Source: Auricularia sp. M13 (taxonomy: Eukaryota; Basidiomycota; Agaricomycetes; Auriculariales; Auriculariaceae). Taken from it: a stretch of 64,000 nucleotides of DNA. This document shows, piece by piece, positions 1-9,641 of this stretch. Made by a program: the position numbers and the translations under genes. The DNA lies in the NCBI GenBank assembly GCA_037042915.1, contig CM073193.1, positions 8,494,001-8,558,000 on the forward strand, in the 5' to 3' direction. Under the pieces are notes generated by a model. That model worked only from the letters and a program-made list of their open reading frames with translations. It did no database searches and had not been told where the DNA came from. The first letter of the stretch is position 1; each line of letters opens with the position of its first letter.

Positions 1-707
1 GGAGGGAGGCGGTCAGCATAGCGTGTGCGCAAGCAAGATACTGAGAGAGCGAGATAACGCACCATGTAAATGCCCAGCACGACGAAGGCCCAGTAGGCGA
101 GGTAGAAAAGACCGAGGAGGACCTTGACGAGCGTGTTCCGGCCGGAGAGTGCGACGCTAATCCAGTTGAAGTCTCAGTGCACTCTGAAGGATGTTACAGT
201 GGCGAACGCACACGCGAATGTAGAGCAGGCCCGAGGTGAACGCGACGGAGCCGTAGGCGCACGAGTGAAGGAGGTAGTTCCACACCTGCGTTGGCGCGTG
301 AGAAAGGACAGGGGATAGGGGAAGAATAATGGACAGACCTGGCAATCGACGTCAGGCGTGAGTACGTTGCTGATCCGGACGCCGATAATGAGTGCCGCGA
401 GGGTCGCGTAGCGCGCGAGGAGGTAGAACTACAAGTGTGCAAAATATGAGTTAGAATTTGAACTGGGGAACGGAGGTGTAAGTGTAGAATGTACCCCGGC
501 GGCGACGTTTAGAGGACGTTTGCCGATGACGAAGGAGAAGTCGAAGCCGAGCGTGGCGAGGAACTCGCACCTTTCGAAATCTATTGGGATTCCAACAAGG
601 ATAGCAATGGGGACGCACAGGTAGATGCCGAAGCAGGTATGTACGATGAGGATGAAGGCGCGGCCGCTCATGTAGAGCGTCGTCGGGTCCTGCCAGTTCT
701 TGACCAT
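1..707 (-). CDS. multi-span membrane protein of a basidiomycete family, 3' end off the window
   Basis: The start is the ATG at 707 (MVKNWQDPTTLYMSGR). Exon 1 is 707..495 (71 codons) and exon 2 is 428..339 (30 codons), separated by a GT-AG intron of 66 bases. A third exon starts at 285, and a further coding stretch runs at about 125-65 (GRNTLVKVLLGLFYLAYWAF). Each block holds a strongly hydrophobic segment, so at least four membrane spans are visible. The order of motifs (DPTT.Y.SGR, FERCEFLATLGFDFSFVIGK, YLLARYATL) resembles a family of integral membrane proteins of unknown function that is common in Agaricomycetes; I recognise it from pattern only. The exon 3 donor is uncertain and the C-terminus lies beyond base 1. 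No function can be assigned. Confidence 0.6.
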
Positions 708-1258
708 CTTGGATCTTGAGTTTGGGTTTTCTGCTCGAACAAGGTATCCTGCAAACTTGAAGTAAAGTGGAAGGCCACTGGCAGCGAGCGACGGGGGTCG
801 GCGAGAGGGAGAGAGAGCGAAAGGGAAAGAGGTGGGGTTAGGAGGCGACGGAGTTGCAGTGGGGTAAGTGTGTCGACGGAAGATGATCGAGCGCGTGCCG
901 CGTAAAGGAGGATGGCATTGGACGGCATTAGCACGCGCACAGATGGTATTGGAAGCCGATTTCTGGTATATGGTGCTGCCCACAGAAAGAACGCGTCGCT
1001 AAAGGCATTCGGCAGCATCGAAGGTTTGCTGAAATATTCAACATTTACGGGTCCCAGGATGATTTTAGGTATTCCGGTGTAGTTTCAATGCACTGAGCCA
1101 TACAGTCATGTATCTTAGCAGCAAGATATGAGATTGGGTAGTCGCTGTCGCTGTGAACGGGAACGTGAACGAGAACGAGAACGGAAAAGAGACGCGATCG
1201 GCCTCTTCCGAGGGCCGAACCTTCCGTTCTCCGCGACCGCGAACTCGTGCAGACCGAC
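708..1258. other. intergenic region between divergent genes
   Basis: These 550 bases separate the start of the minus-strand membrane protein gene from the start of FIP1, so they should hold both promoters. A purine-rich stretch of GAGA/GAAC-type simple repeats lies near 800-830 and 1150-1190. I see no convincing coding exon or TATA box. Confidence 0.5.
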
Positions 1259-3392
1259 ATGGACGACGACGACGACTTCCTGTACGCCGGCGCTCCCACC
1301 GAGCTTCCCCCGCCGCCAGCGAACAAGGCCGCGAGTCCGGAGCCTGATGAGTGCGTGTCAGAGCTGCAACCCTGCCTTTGCGACTTACATTAATTGTACA
1401 GACCTCAGTCACCCCCGGAAGAGCCTGCGCCTGCACCGACAGCTCAGTCTAATGCTCCTGAGCCGTCTGAAACGGTGGAGATGGCTATGGACGTTGCGGA
1501 CGAGGGCAACGGCGACGACGGTGGCTCGGGCGGCGAGCAGCAAGACGAGGAGGAAGAGGAGGAAGACAGCGACGACGTACGCGATCTCATATTCACTCAA
1601 AGCTTGTACTTATGCGTCTGCTACTCTCAGGATATTGAGATTATCATTGACGCGCCCGCACGCTCGCTCGACTTCCGGTGCGCGTATTTCGCTTTCATTA
1701 CTGCCTCAACTAATCCACTCATAGCGGCCAGGCACAAGGCCGAGCAGGACCAGTTGCATCCTCGCGTTTAACCCCAATAAAACGTCAATTTCCCTGCAAT
1801 TTTTACAATGAAGTTGACTGACACAGCTCCAGCTCCAGCTGCGCCCACACCAGCATTAACAACGGAATACACGCCTATACAGCGCGACGCCGCCATCCCG
1901 CAACGACCACCTCCTCCGGCGCCCGCGCCCGCAACCCCTGCATCACTCCCAGCGCCCGTTGTAGCAGCTTCCATACCGCCTTCATTCGGCGGGTCGACTC
2001 CCGCGGGAGCAGCAGCACAAGCAAAACCCGACCCGGCCGCGGCAGCGTTGCAAGCCATCCAGGCGCAGTTGGCAGCGGCGACGCAGCAACAGCAGCAGCA
2101 GCAGCCGACGCAGCAGCCGCAGGACGACGTCGACACCAGCAAGCTCCCCGTCGCGCGCGCGCCGCCGTCGCACCCGCCGCTCAATCCCGACGGCGTACTC
2201 AACCACGACCTCGCCGCGCTCGGCCCCGAGAAGCCCTGGCGACGCCCAGGCGCGGACATTTCTGATTGGTTCAACTATGGCTTTGACGAGATCAGCTGGG
2301 AAGCGTATGTGTACCGCCGCAAGGAGGTTGGGGATTTGGGGAAATTGTTGAAGGAGAAAGTTTTGGTGCGTCTCTGCACCTGTTGCAGTTTTTCAACTTC
2401 AATTACGACTTAGAATCTGACATTGGCGCGCTTTGGCAGACCTACACGCAGATGGACGAGAACCAAGTGGGCGCGCTCCCACCGGACTTCCGTCAAATGG
2501 TCATCGCGGGCACCTTTGCGCCGCCAGCCATGAACGTCGGCGTCGGTGTCGGGGTTCCGGGCGCCGTGGAGATGCACAACGTGAATCCCTTCGCGGTCGC
2601 GCATCCGCAACCGCATGGCTTCGAGGACGCCGGGATGGGCATGATGCAGGACTACGCCGGCGCCATGCACGATCCCCAGAGTATGTTCCAGCAGCAACAG
2701 CAGCAGCAGCAGGGGATGCAGCAGGCGATGCAACAACAGCAACAGCCGATGCAGCAGCAGCAACCGGCGCCTACCCTGCCCGTGCCTCAACCAGCGCAGG
2801 CACCGCGCGCGCCGCCCACGGGCCCGTCGCGCGGTATACCCGGCGCGCCGCGTGCGCCAGCAGCGCTGTTGCGGGGCGGGTACGTTTCGCGCGGGACAGG
2901 TCGGCGTACGTCTACTTCTCCTCTTTCGCTTCTTTCGCTTTCGTTTTGCTCACGCAGGCTTCAATATTCCCACAGCGCCTCCGACGGGCCCGCGCGCCGC
3001 GTCGCCGCTCCCGCCGAACGTCCCCACCGGCCCGCGGGGCGCGAATCGGTACAAGGACCGCGATGGGAACGCGCCGGCGTCCGACGGGCTGGACTATGGT
3101 GGCGGCGCTGGCGGGGGAGGGGGAAGTGTGAGGGACGATGAGAAGGACCATCGGGATCGGGACAGGGATCGCGATCGGGATCGCGACCGCGAACGTGATA
3201 GGGAACGCGAGCGGGAGCGTGAAAGGGAGAGGGATAGGGAACGGGACGACCGGTCAGGGTCGCGGTGCGTGCTTGCTTTGTTGTGCGGCGTTGAGACAAG
3301 AAGGCTCATGACATGCCCTTCTCTTTTTTTATTTCTTCAGAAAGAGACGCGGGAGTCCGGAGGAGAGTGGGCGCGCGAGTAAGAGGAGATGA
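1259..3392 (+). CDS. FIP1: pre-mRNA 3'-end processing factor FIP1
   Basis: FIP1 is a subunit of the cleavage and polyadenylation complex that tethers poly(A) polymerase to it in the nucleus. Eight exons join in frame: 1259..1350, 1402..1576, 1631..1677, 1732..1765, 1814..2365, 2440..2899, 2958..3264 and 3341..3392, giving 572 residues. The N-terminus MDDDDDFLYAGA is the acidic start typical of Fip1. An acidic Glu-rich patch follows. The diagnostic Fip1 motif lies near residues 256-286 (PWRRPGADISDWFNYGFDE, then W..Y..RR). Pro-rich and poly-Gln stretches flank it. The C-terminus has an Arg-Asp/Arg-Glu repeat tract (about 510-555) and ends in SRKRR..., as in animal FIP1L1 proteins. The first ATG of the acidic motif was chosen because upstream ATGs are out of frame. 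Exon 4 is only 34 bases. Confidence 0.93.
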
Positions 3393-3723
3393 GCTCGAGT
3401 GCGACGCTCGTGTGCGGCAAAACTATACAGTACGATAAAGCTTTGTATCACCTATAGCTACCAGGCGGCAGCGGCCAGGCACCGTGCTGGAACTTACTCT
3501 CCATAATGTACAACTCTTCGGGTTTCGTGAGTTCTGCACTGCAAGTGAGAGTCTTGAAAGCGCCGCACTCTGCTCTTGCCGTCTGAGTTTGTTATCCGCA
3601 TGACTTGTTTCACCTATTGTTGAGTGTGCTTTATGCTCGACCAACGTGTTCCAGTCTACATGAGGCCTCTAACGTGTCGTAGAGGGCGCGGCGCTCCAGG
3701 TGGTACGCGCACCCCGCCATACT
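3393..3723. other. intergenic spacer FIP1 / F-box gene
   Basis: This spacer must hold the FIP1 3' UTR and the F-box gene promoter. I see no open frame of interest and no clear promoter element. Confidence 0.4.
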
Positions 3724-5469
3724 ATGTCGAACCGGCCAGAGAGTACACCCATGCGCCCACCCATTGATTATTCTACCTTCAGGGCGTTCATTCTCGACCA
3801 CATTTTGGCTGCTCTGGGTAACGACGGGTCCAAGCCGTGGACGTGGACGCCAGGCGGTGTTCAATCCTTTGAGCAACTCGTGTCGAATATGCACTATTGG
3901 ATAGACTACCTCGCGGCAGACATCGGTAACCAGGTCAACCTCTACAACCCTGTGAACAAACTGCCCACCGAAATTCTGACCATGATCTTCGCCGAGGCAG
4001 TCGAGCCTTTCGACATCGACGAGCGCATTGCTCTGTCCGACGTTTGCTGCCATTGGCGGGAGGCGATATACAACAACAAAGCTTTCTGGACGACGATTCG
4101 ATTGGACGAGACGGACAGAGCGGCCAGCGGCGACGACATGCTCGCCCCGTTTCAATGGCGCCTGGAGCACGCAGAGCCTGCGCTGCTCGACCTGGATTTG
4201 CGTTTTCGCACTGGCGCGCGCAGCGCGCGGCTCGACGAACCGCTCCGCGAGCACATGCACCACGTCCGCTCGCTCGTGGTAGACATCCGCAAGAACGTGC
4301 TCGAAGAGCACTGGCGAACGGCGTTCAGCATGCCCGCGCCGCACCTCTCGAAGTTGTCTATCACCGCACAGTCACACTGGACGCTTGGGGCCCACGACCG
4401 CGAGATTTCGGCTCAGTTCTCTCGAAACATGTTTGCCGACCACGCCCCGCGCCTGCAAGAAATGTTCCTCGCGAGGGTGCAGCTGCCCAATCCAATGTGG
4501 TCGCCGCTCCGGTCTTTGACGACGCTCATATACAAAGCAAGCACTATTGACGCGTCGGAACTCGCGCGGATGGTATTGGCATGTCCATCCCTGCGTACTT
4601 TGCATTTTCGAGCTTTCAACCACTTCATTGCCGGCGAGGATGCCAGGAACCCATCACAACGCACTTCTGTGCCAGATGCCGGTGGTCCGCGCCTTACATC
4701 GCTGGCCTTCTGGACCTGGCATACAGGCTGGAGGACTCCTCTCAACTTCTTCCTGAATCGGATCCGCTGTCACGATCTATTTCGGTCCGTTCACGACCTT
4801 CATAGCAATACGAACCGGGCTTGGGTCATGGATGCCATACGCACAGATGGCATGGACGAATTACATATAAGTCGCTGCGACGCCGAGGCTGCAGGATCTC
4901 TCTGCGCCACTGCCCGTCGCGCGTCGGGGAAGACGCGTTCTTCGTGGATCGAAATTCCCACCCTATCTGGGTTGTTTCAGGCATTTGCCTTCATCACACA
5001 GCTGACGTTCCCCGAGACTATGTGGCCTGTCGACGAGTTCCCGAGCATTCCCAACCTGCGCATCCTCACCATCGTGCTGGAGGATCCGGAACAAACGCGA
5101 TCTGATTCTTACGAGATGCCCGGAATATTCTTCCTCGCACTGCGACCTGGCAATTCCTGGTACCTTCCATCGTTGCGCTCTCTTCATCTCGCCTACATGG
5201 ACGCAGAAGCCGACGAGGACGACGCGAATGCAGTCTGGGGCGATCGGTGTTATTCTGGCAACCCATTGGTAATCTCCGCTTTCGAGGTTGCCGCTTTCCT
5301 CAGGTGGAACGTCGATACCGGTCACCCTGTCCGCTTGGTGCTCCAGAACGTACTACTGCTGGAGCCGTCGGACAGCGCGTCAATGCGCCAACTAAACAGT
5401 TTGATAGAGGAACTCGTCATCGAACCCGTATATTCACCTCGGTCCTTCAACGTCGTGTCTTTGCTGTAA
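3724..5469 (+). CDS. F-box domain protein with leucine-rich C-terminal part
   Basis: This is an intronless frame of 581 residues. The ATG at 3724 (MSNRPESTPMRPPIDY) is the first in-frame Met; the open frame extends 8 codons further upstream without an ATG. Residues ~78-128 form a basidiomycete-type F-box: NKLPTEILTMIFAEAVEP, then a short loop, RIALSDVCCHWREAIYNN and KAFWTTIRL. The remainder is regularly spaced in leucines (for example LREHMHHVRSLVVDI, LRTLHFRAF, LRSLHLAYMD), as in the degenerate LRR tail of such proteins. F-box proteins link substrates to SCF ubiquitin ligases through Skp1; the substrate cannot be inferred. Its first ~65 codons recur as truncated fragments at 23.81, 33.98 and 52.08 kb, so this gene or a close relative donated material to the tandem array downstream. 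Confidence 0.85.
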   Translation: MSNRPESTPMRPPIDYSTFRAFILDHILAALGNDGSKPWTWTPGGVQSFEQLVSNMHYWIDYLAADIGNQVNLYNPVNKLPTEILTMIFAEAVEPFDIDERIALSDVCCHWREAIYNNKAFWTTIRLDETDRAASGDDMLAPFQWRLEHAEPALLDLDLRFRTGARSARLDEPLREHMHHVRSLVVDIRKNVLEEHWRTAFSMPAPHLSKLSITAQSHWTLGAHDREISAQFSRNMFADHAPRLQEMFLARVQLPNPMWSPLRSLTTLIYKASTIDASELARMVLACPSLRTLHFRAFNHFIAGEDARNPSQRTSVPDAGGPRLTSLAFWTWHTGWRTPLNFFLNRIRCHDLFRSVHDLHSNTNRAWVMDAIRTDGMDELHISRCDAEAAGSLCATARRASGKTRSSWIEIPTLSGLFQAFAFITQLTFPETMWPVDEFPSIPNLRILTIVLEDPEQTRSDSYEMPGIFFLALRPGNSWYLPSLRSLHLAYMDAEADEDDANAVWGDRCYSGNPLVISAFEVAAFLRWNVDTGHPVRLVLQNVLLLEPSDSASMRQLNSLIEELVIEPVYSPRSFNVVSLL

Positions 5470-6345
5470 TCAACTCTCCCGAGCCCCAGCGCTTCCTTGT
5501 TCTTTTGGTGATTCGGCACACCCAAGCGCATATAACGGCCGACCACACAGGAGGCTTCGTTGGCAAGCGTCCGCAGATGCCTTCGAAGTTCACAGTGACA
5601 GTAATGCGCCAGCCAGAGGTAGCTCATACGGCGTTTCAGTTCGGACAGCTGACCCTGGGCACATCGATGTTGCTGTGACGATAGCGCCGGTCTCACCACG
5701 TCAGACAGGAAATTAACAATGGTTCTCAATGTACCGACTAGAGCCTGTTCCGCTCAACAGGGCTTCCTCGCGCTGTCTGAGCGACAGTGACAGCCGAGGC
5801 CCAGGAGTGTGTAGTCCAGATTCTCAGCTGGCCAGGAGTCCAGTCACTACCAGCCCGACGCCGACAAAGACCGAGGGACTCGGGAGGTCAAACTGCCCGG
5901 AAGGTGGCGTCGCTGCTGACATCGCCAACACAGGCCAGCTACTCGCAGATGGTCGATCAGAAGAGAAAACCCTGCGGATATCGCGCTGCTATATGAGCAA
6001 CGTCCGATGTTCAGATCAGCAGTACATACTACCCTGCAGGTTCCATTGCAGACGTCCGATCGTGATGTCGCTTCGTTTGGCGCGGTGTAGTACGTCTTGT
6101 CCGGCGTTTGGACCAGTTAGGTACTGACCACTTGGTACTACAACCTGAAGGCCCCAATTATATGCAGTCCATCGAACCTTGCCTCGGTCCCGACTCCATT
6201 GATTAGCGCCATTCATCGCAGCACGGCGTGCGACAGGCGTCCTTTCAGTTGAGCCACTGTCTCGAAATAGATCACGTAAAGCGCCCTTAGTGCTATAAAA
6301 CTGGCATCCGGACCACGAAAAGTCCCTCACCATCCATCAACTTGA
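5470..6345. other. intergenic region upstream of the thaumatin-like gene
   Basis: No coding exon can be supported here. The last ~60 bases hold a TATA box serving the gene at 6346. The middle (5700-6200) has a lower GC content than the genes and no repeats that I can see. Confidence 0.45.
6294..6300 (+). promoter_or_regulatory. TATA box of the thaumatin-like gene
   Basis: The sequence TATAAAA lies 46 bases before the ATG at 6346. That leaves room for a short 5' leader, a normal geometry for a strongly expressed fungal secreted-protein gene. Confidence 0.6.
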
Positions 6346-7191
6346 ATGGTCTCAGAGATGTTCGGACTCGTGAAGCTCATCGCCGTTCTGGTCGTCGCCC
6401 CACTTGCAGTCCTCGGCGGCGTAATCGAGAAGCGCGACCATATCGTGACCTTCGTCAACAACTGCGGGAGGAACGTGACGCCTGTCTACCACGACGCAAA
6501 CCTGAGGACTGTCACTCTCTCGACCATTGGCCCCGGTCAGCGGACCGCTCTTCAAGTCCCGGAGGCTGTAGGTGGCCCAATGCTGCATGTCCGTGAATTC
6601 TGATGTTCCCGCGCAGCAACTCGGGTGGCGAGCCTTTGGGCAGACAGGCCAATGCGTGTACGTCGAGACCCCTTGTCGAACGCGCCAGATCCTGATGTTG
6701 AACCATAGCATGCCAGATGGTCGCGGCTGTACTCTTCTCGAATGTAGCTTCGATAATCCCGGCTTCCGCCAGTGCAACCTCTCTCGCATCGACGGCTTCA
6801 ACGTGCGTATATGCCTGATTGACCAGGACTCAGTCTCATCAAATGGGCCACAAATAGGTCGGACTCTCGTTCTCCTTCAACGCCGCGGGGTGCGGTGGCA
6901 ACTCTTGCCCTTCTAGCTCCTGTGCGTGGCGATCTCAATGATCAATTCAGCCTTAATTACAGTGATGCGACTCTTGTGCAGGCCCTCCAAGCCAAGCATT
7001 CTCTACCCCAGATAACGGTGGTGGTGCGTCAAGCACTGAGGCATTGTGCCCCGGACCATGATCGTTAACTGCTATTGTAGCTTCGCTCCGCCAGTGCAAC
7101 ACGCCTGGCGTCTCCATCACGTGCGTTAACATGACTGCATCGGTAGACTTTTGATATTGACATTGAGCGCAGAGTGACGTTCTGTCCCTGA
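6346..7191 (+). CDS. small secreted thaumatin-like (glycopeptide-type) protein
   Basis: Exon 1 is 6346..6567 and exon 2 is 6617..6802, joined by a 49-base GT-AG intron in phase 0. Exon 3 starts at 6858. The product begins with a hydrophobic signal sequence (MFGLVKLIAVLVVAPLAVLG) followed by a Lys-Arg (Kex2-type) site, then DHIVTFVNNCGR. That is the hallmark N-terminus of the basidiomycete thaumatin-like or glycopeptide secreted family. Several family cysteines follow (GQCVYVETPC, GCTLLECSFDNP, AAGCGGNSCPSSSC). The family C-terminus is recovered by splicing QCNTPGVSIT (near 7095-7128) to VTFCP and a stop at 7189..7191. One or two exon borders between 6925 and 7080 are uncertain. Function is unproven; family members are extracellular, some with glucan-binding or antifungal activity. 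Confidence 0.78.
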
Positions 7192-7615
7192 ATATGCATC
7201 ATTATGCACGCAGTAGAACATTGTACGCATGAACGATCACGTCTTCCAATGGCAAAATTCATGAAACTCCAAGACGCAAGGACAGGAGAGAGTGCAAGTT
7301 CCAGCGGCTGCAAGTACATATTGCTTCGATTGTTGGTGCCGGGGCAGTCACCGTCACGTTGCCACTACACTCCCATACGATCTCGATTCCCTCCTGACAT
7401 AATCCCTTGCTGCCGTGGAGAAGCGACACGTCAATCTCTGCCGCGAGCATGGATACCATTATAGTTCAACGCTGGATGGTCACCTTCTAGAGAAATGCGA
7501 GGTGACCCCGGAAATGTATTACGAGGCGCATAGAGTATTCTAGTGCGGCTTGATATAACTGAATGTAGAATGGGGTGCTGAAGACCGACTGCGAGAATAA
7601 AGGACCAACACCTCG
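7192..7615. other. intergenic region between convergent genes
   Basis: These 424 bases lie between the 3' ends of the thaumatin-like gene and the dehydrogenase gene. A minus-strand open stretch of 66 codons crosses 7259-7459, but it has no splice partners or recognisable motif, so I see no gene. Confidence 0.4.
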
Positions 7616-8715
7616 TCAACGCGCCATCTGCGCAAGCAGCCAGTCCCAAATCGCTTTCCGCGTGTCCTCGTCCTCGGCAGCTGGCGCGGCCCCGACGTTC
7701 TGGAACTTGTCATTCCAGAATCCACCCTCGCGCTCGACGAGCTTGCGGCCCTCGGGGTTCGCAGTGAGGTAGAACGGGATTTCAGCGTACTGCTCAATTG
7801 TCCGGCCAAAGAGCACGCCGACGACCTTGCTGACGCCGACGACCAGTGCATTCTGGCCGCTGTTGGCGATCACGTTGGTCTTGACGATCCCCGGGAAGAG
7901 GTGGAGGTACTGGAGGCCAGGTGACGAGTCCTTTGCGAGTTCCTGAGGTCAAAGTCAGGCTGACCGAGGCCAACTTGGCCTCGAGTCAATAGCCTGAGAA
8001 AAATATCGGAGGCGTACCTTCCACGCAGCGTCCAGCATTGTCGCGTTTCGTTCACGGACTGCCATGATCTTTGCATAGGTCGACGCGCCACTTGCCTTGA
8101 AGCGGTCAAGTGTAATATCATCCTTGTCGAACGTCTTTCCGCCCTTCCCAGCAATCGCAATAGCGACCGAAGAGTGCTTGACGGTATGCCGCAGCTCATA
8201 TGCGAGCAGGATGCGCGAGAAGACCTGGACAGAGAATTGCGGATCCAGGCCAGGCGCCGCCAAGTCGCTCGGACGCGCCGCGCCGCCTGAGAGTGACGAT
8301 AATATGAGCTAGAAGCTTGTGCAATGTCTAAGAGTGCCAACCTTGTGTTTGAAAGAGATATCCGACGCCAGCCTCGCCCGCGGCCGCTTTTATTTCGTCA
8401 GCGGCGCGCAGGACGTCGGCCTTGCTGCTCAAGTCCGCGAGGAAGTAGCACGCGTCGGGCGCGCCGGCTTGCTTGAGCTGTTCGACGACGTCTTTGCCTA
8501 CCAAGACAGGCCATTTAGCGAGGGGCTCCGAAGTCAAACTCGGTCGCGTACGTACCGCGTTGCTCGTTACGCACAACGATCCATACACTGGCGCCCGCCC
8601 TGGCGAAGCGTAGCGCGACACCGAGCCCGATGCCTTGGGAGGCCCCTGCAACGACCGCAATTCCGCCTTTGAGGCTTACGGTCGCATTCGACGAAAGATT
8701 CGGCTGCGCTCCCAT
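7616..8715 (-). CDS. short-chain dehydrogenase/reductase (SDR)
   Basis: Four exons join in frame: 8715..8556, 8497..8342, 8286..8018 and 7942..7616 (303 residues), with GT-AG introns of 55-75 bases. The N-terminus has the Rossmann nucleotide-binding motif GASQGIG in AVVAGASQGIGLGVALRFAR, followed by VRN at the cofactor-selecting position. Later blocks (HFSVQ-like FSVQVFSRILLAYELRH, a glycine-rich GKGGKTFDKDD, and an LHLFPGIVKTNVI strand before QYAEIPFYLTANPEGRKL) match a fungal SDR subfamily. I could not place a classical YxxxK pair; the nearest candidate is TYAKIM near 8060, so the catalytic residues may differ from standard SDRs. Substrate is unknown. A TATA-like stretch lies about 50 bases upstream on this strand. 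Confidence 0.88.
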
Positions 8716-9641
8716 GGAATGTCTGGATATGGGAAGTTCGAGCCTGTGGAACTAATCGTCAACTGTATATAAAGTGTAGGGGCAGCGGCACGCAAGCAGG
8801 CATAAGCGCGGCATCGGAAGGTAGTGACTGAGGATGTCGGAGAGTCCTGCATGACAGGGAATGCCGGGAAAATCATGGGTCTCATCAGATCGCCCAAGCA
8901 AACATTCTTTTTGCAGACATAGTATGATTGAGCCCGGGTTTCCTGGCAATCTTGCAGGTCACATTTCCACTTAATTTATTCCTGGGTATACCCTTTGGGC
9001 AACTGCAGTTTGAAAACATGGATTCATGCACTTTTTTGCTCTGCAGTTTCGATCATCCGTGTCATCCGCCCCTTCTTGGCATGCGCCGCGTCCGATCGGA
9101 ATACCTGGAATGCTTAGTTAGTATAGGGGTATGCCTCCGACTATGGCTCCAGGACTTGAAGCATTAAAAGTCTCTCTTGCTTGAGAGTTATAGAGCAGAA
9201 CGCCGAGACGGTCACAGGACACCTACCCGTTCCCATCTCATTGCCCCCTGGCATCAACTGAGATTCGGCGTATCCTCACTAGCCACACTGTCGAGTTGCT
9301 GCCAAGGTAAATAGGCCTTGCATGCCATAGTCAGACGTGACGGCCCTTCGATGCTTGGTACCTCAATCGGTCAGGAAAACGTACCTTCGCACATGTGCGT
9401 GATGGACGCTTTATTCGATCAGGAAGACTCACTCCGCCGCATTCACACTTCACTCCCAGCAGTCGCGCCTAATCGCGCTGACTCTCTGCTATATAGATGG
9501 ACAGGCTTCCGAGTATTCGAGATATAGATCCCGGTTCGTAACGAACGTATATTAATTCCAAACGAGTGCTGACAAGGAGCGGTCATTAGTTGAGTGTAAG
9601 CATGACATGAAAGTGTCCAAGTCCGATAGCAGATGTCAAGG
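8716..9641. other. intergenic region with a possible decayed thaumatin-like fragment
   Basis: No intact gene is present. Around 9029-9075 the plus strand reads CTFLLCSFDHP. This resembles the CTLLECSFDNP block of the thaumatin-like gene at 6.7 kb, and the bases around it also match in patches. It may be a decayed paralogue; the rest of the interval shows nothing I can name. Confidence 0.3.
8766..8773 (-). promoter_or_regulatory. possible TATA element of the SDR gene
   Basis: Read on the minus strand this is TTTATATA, about 50 bases before the ATG at 8715. Position and composition fit a TATA element, but the match is loose. Confidence 0.35.

Noticed and set aside
2080-2780. CAG-repeat tracts as possible separate microsatellites
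   Set aside because: They encode the poly-Gln stretches of FIP1 and are explained by that gene.
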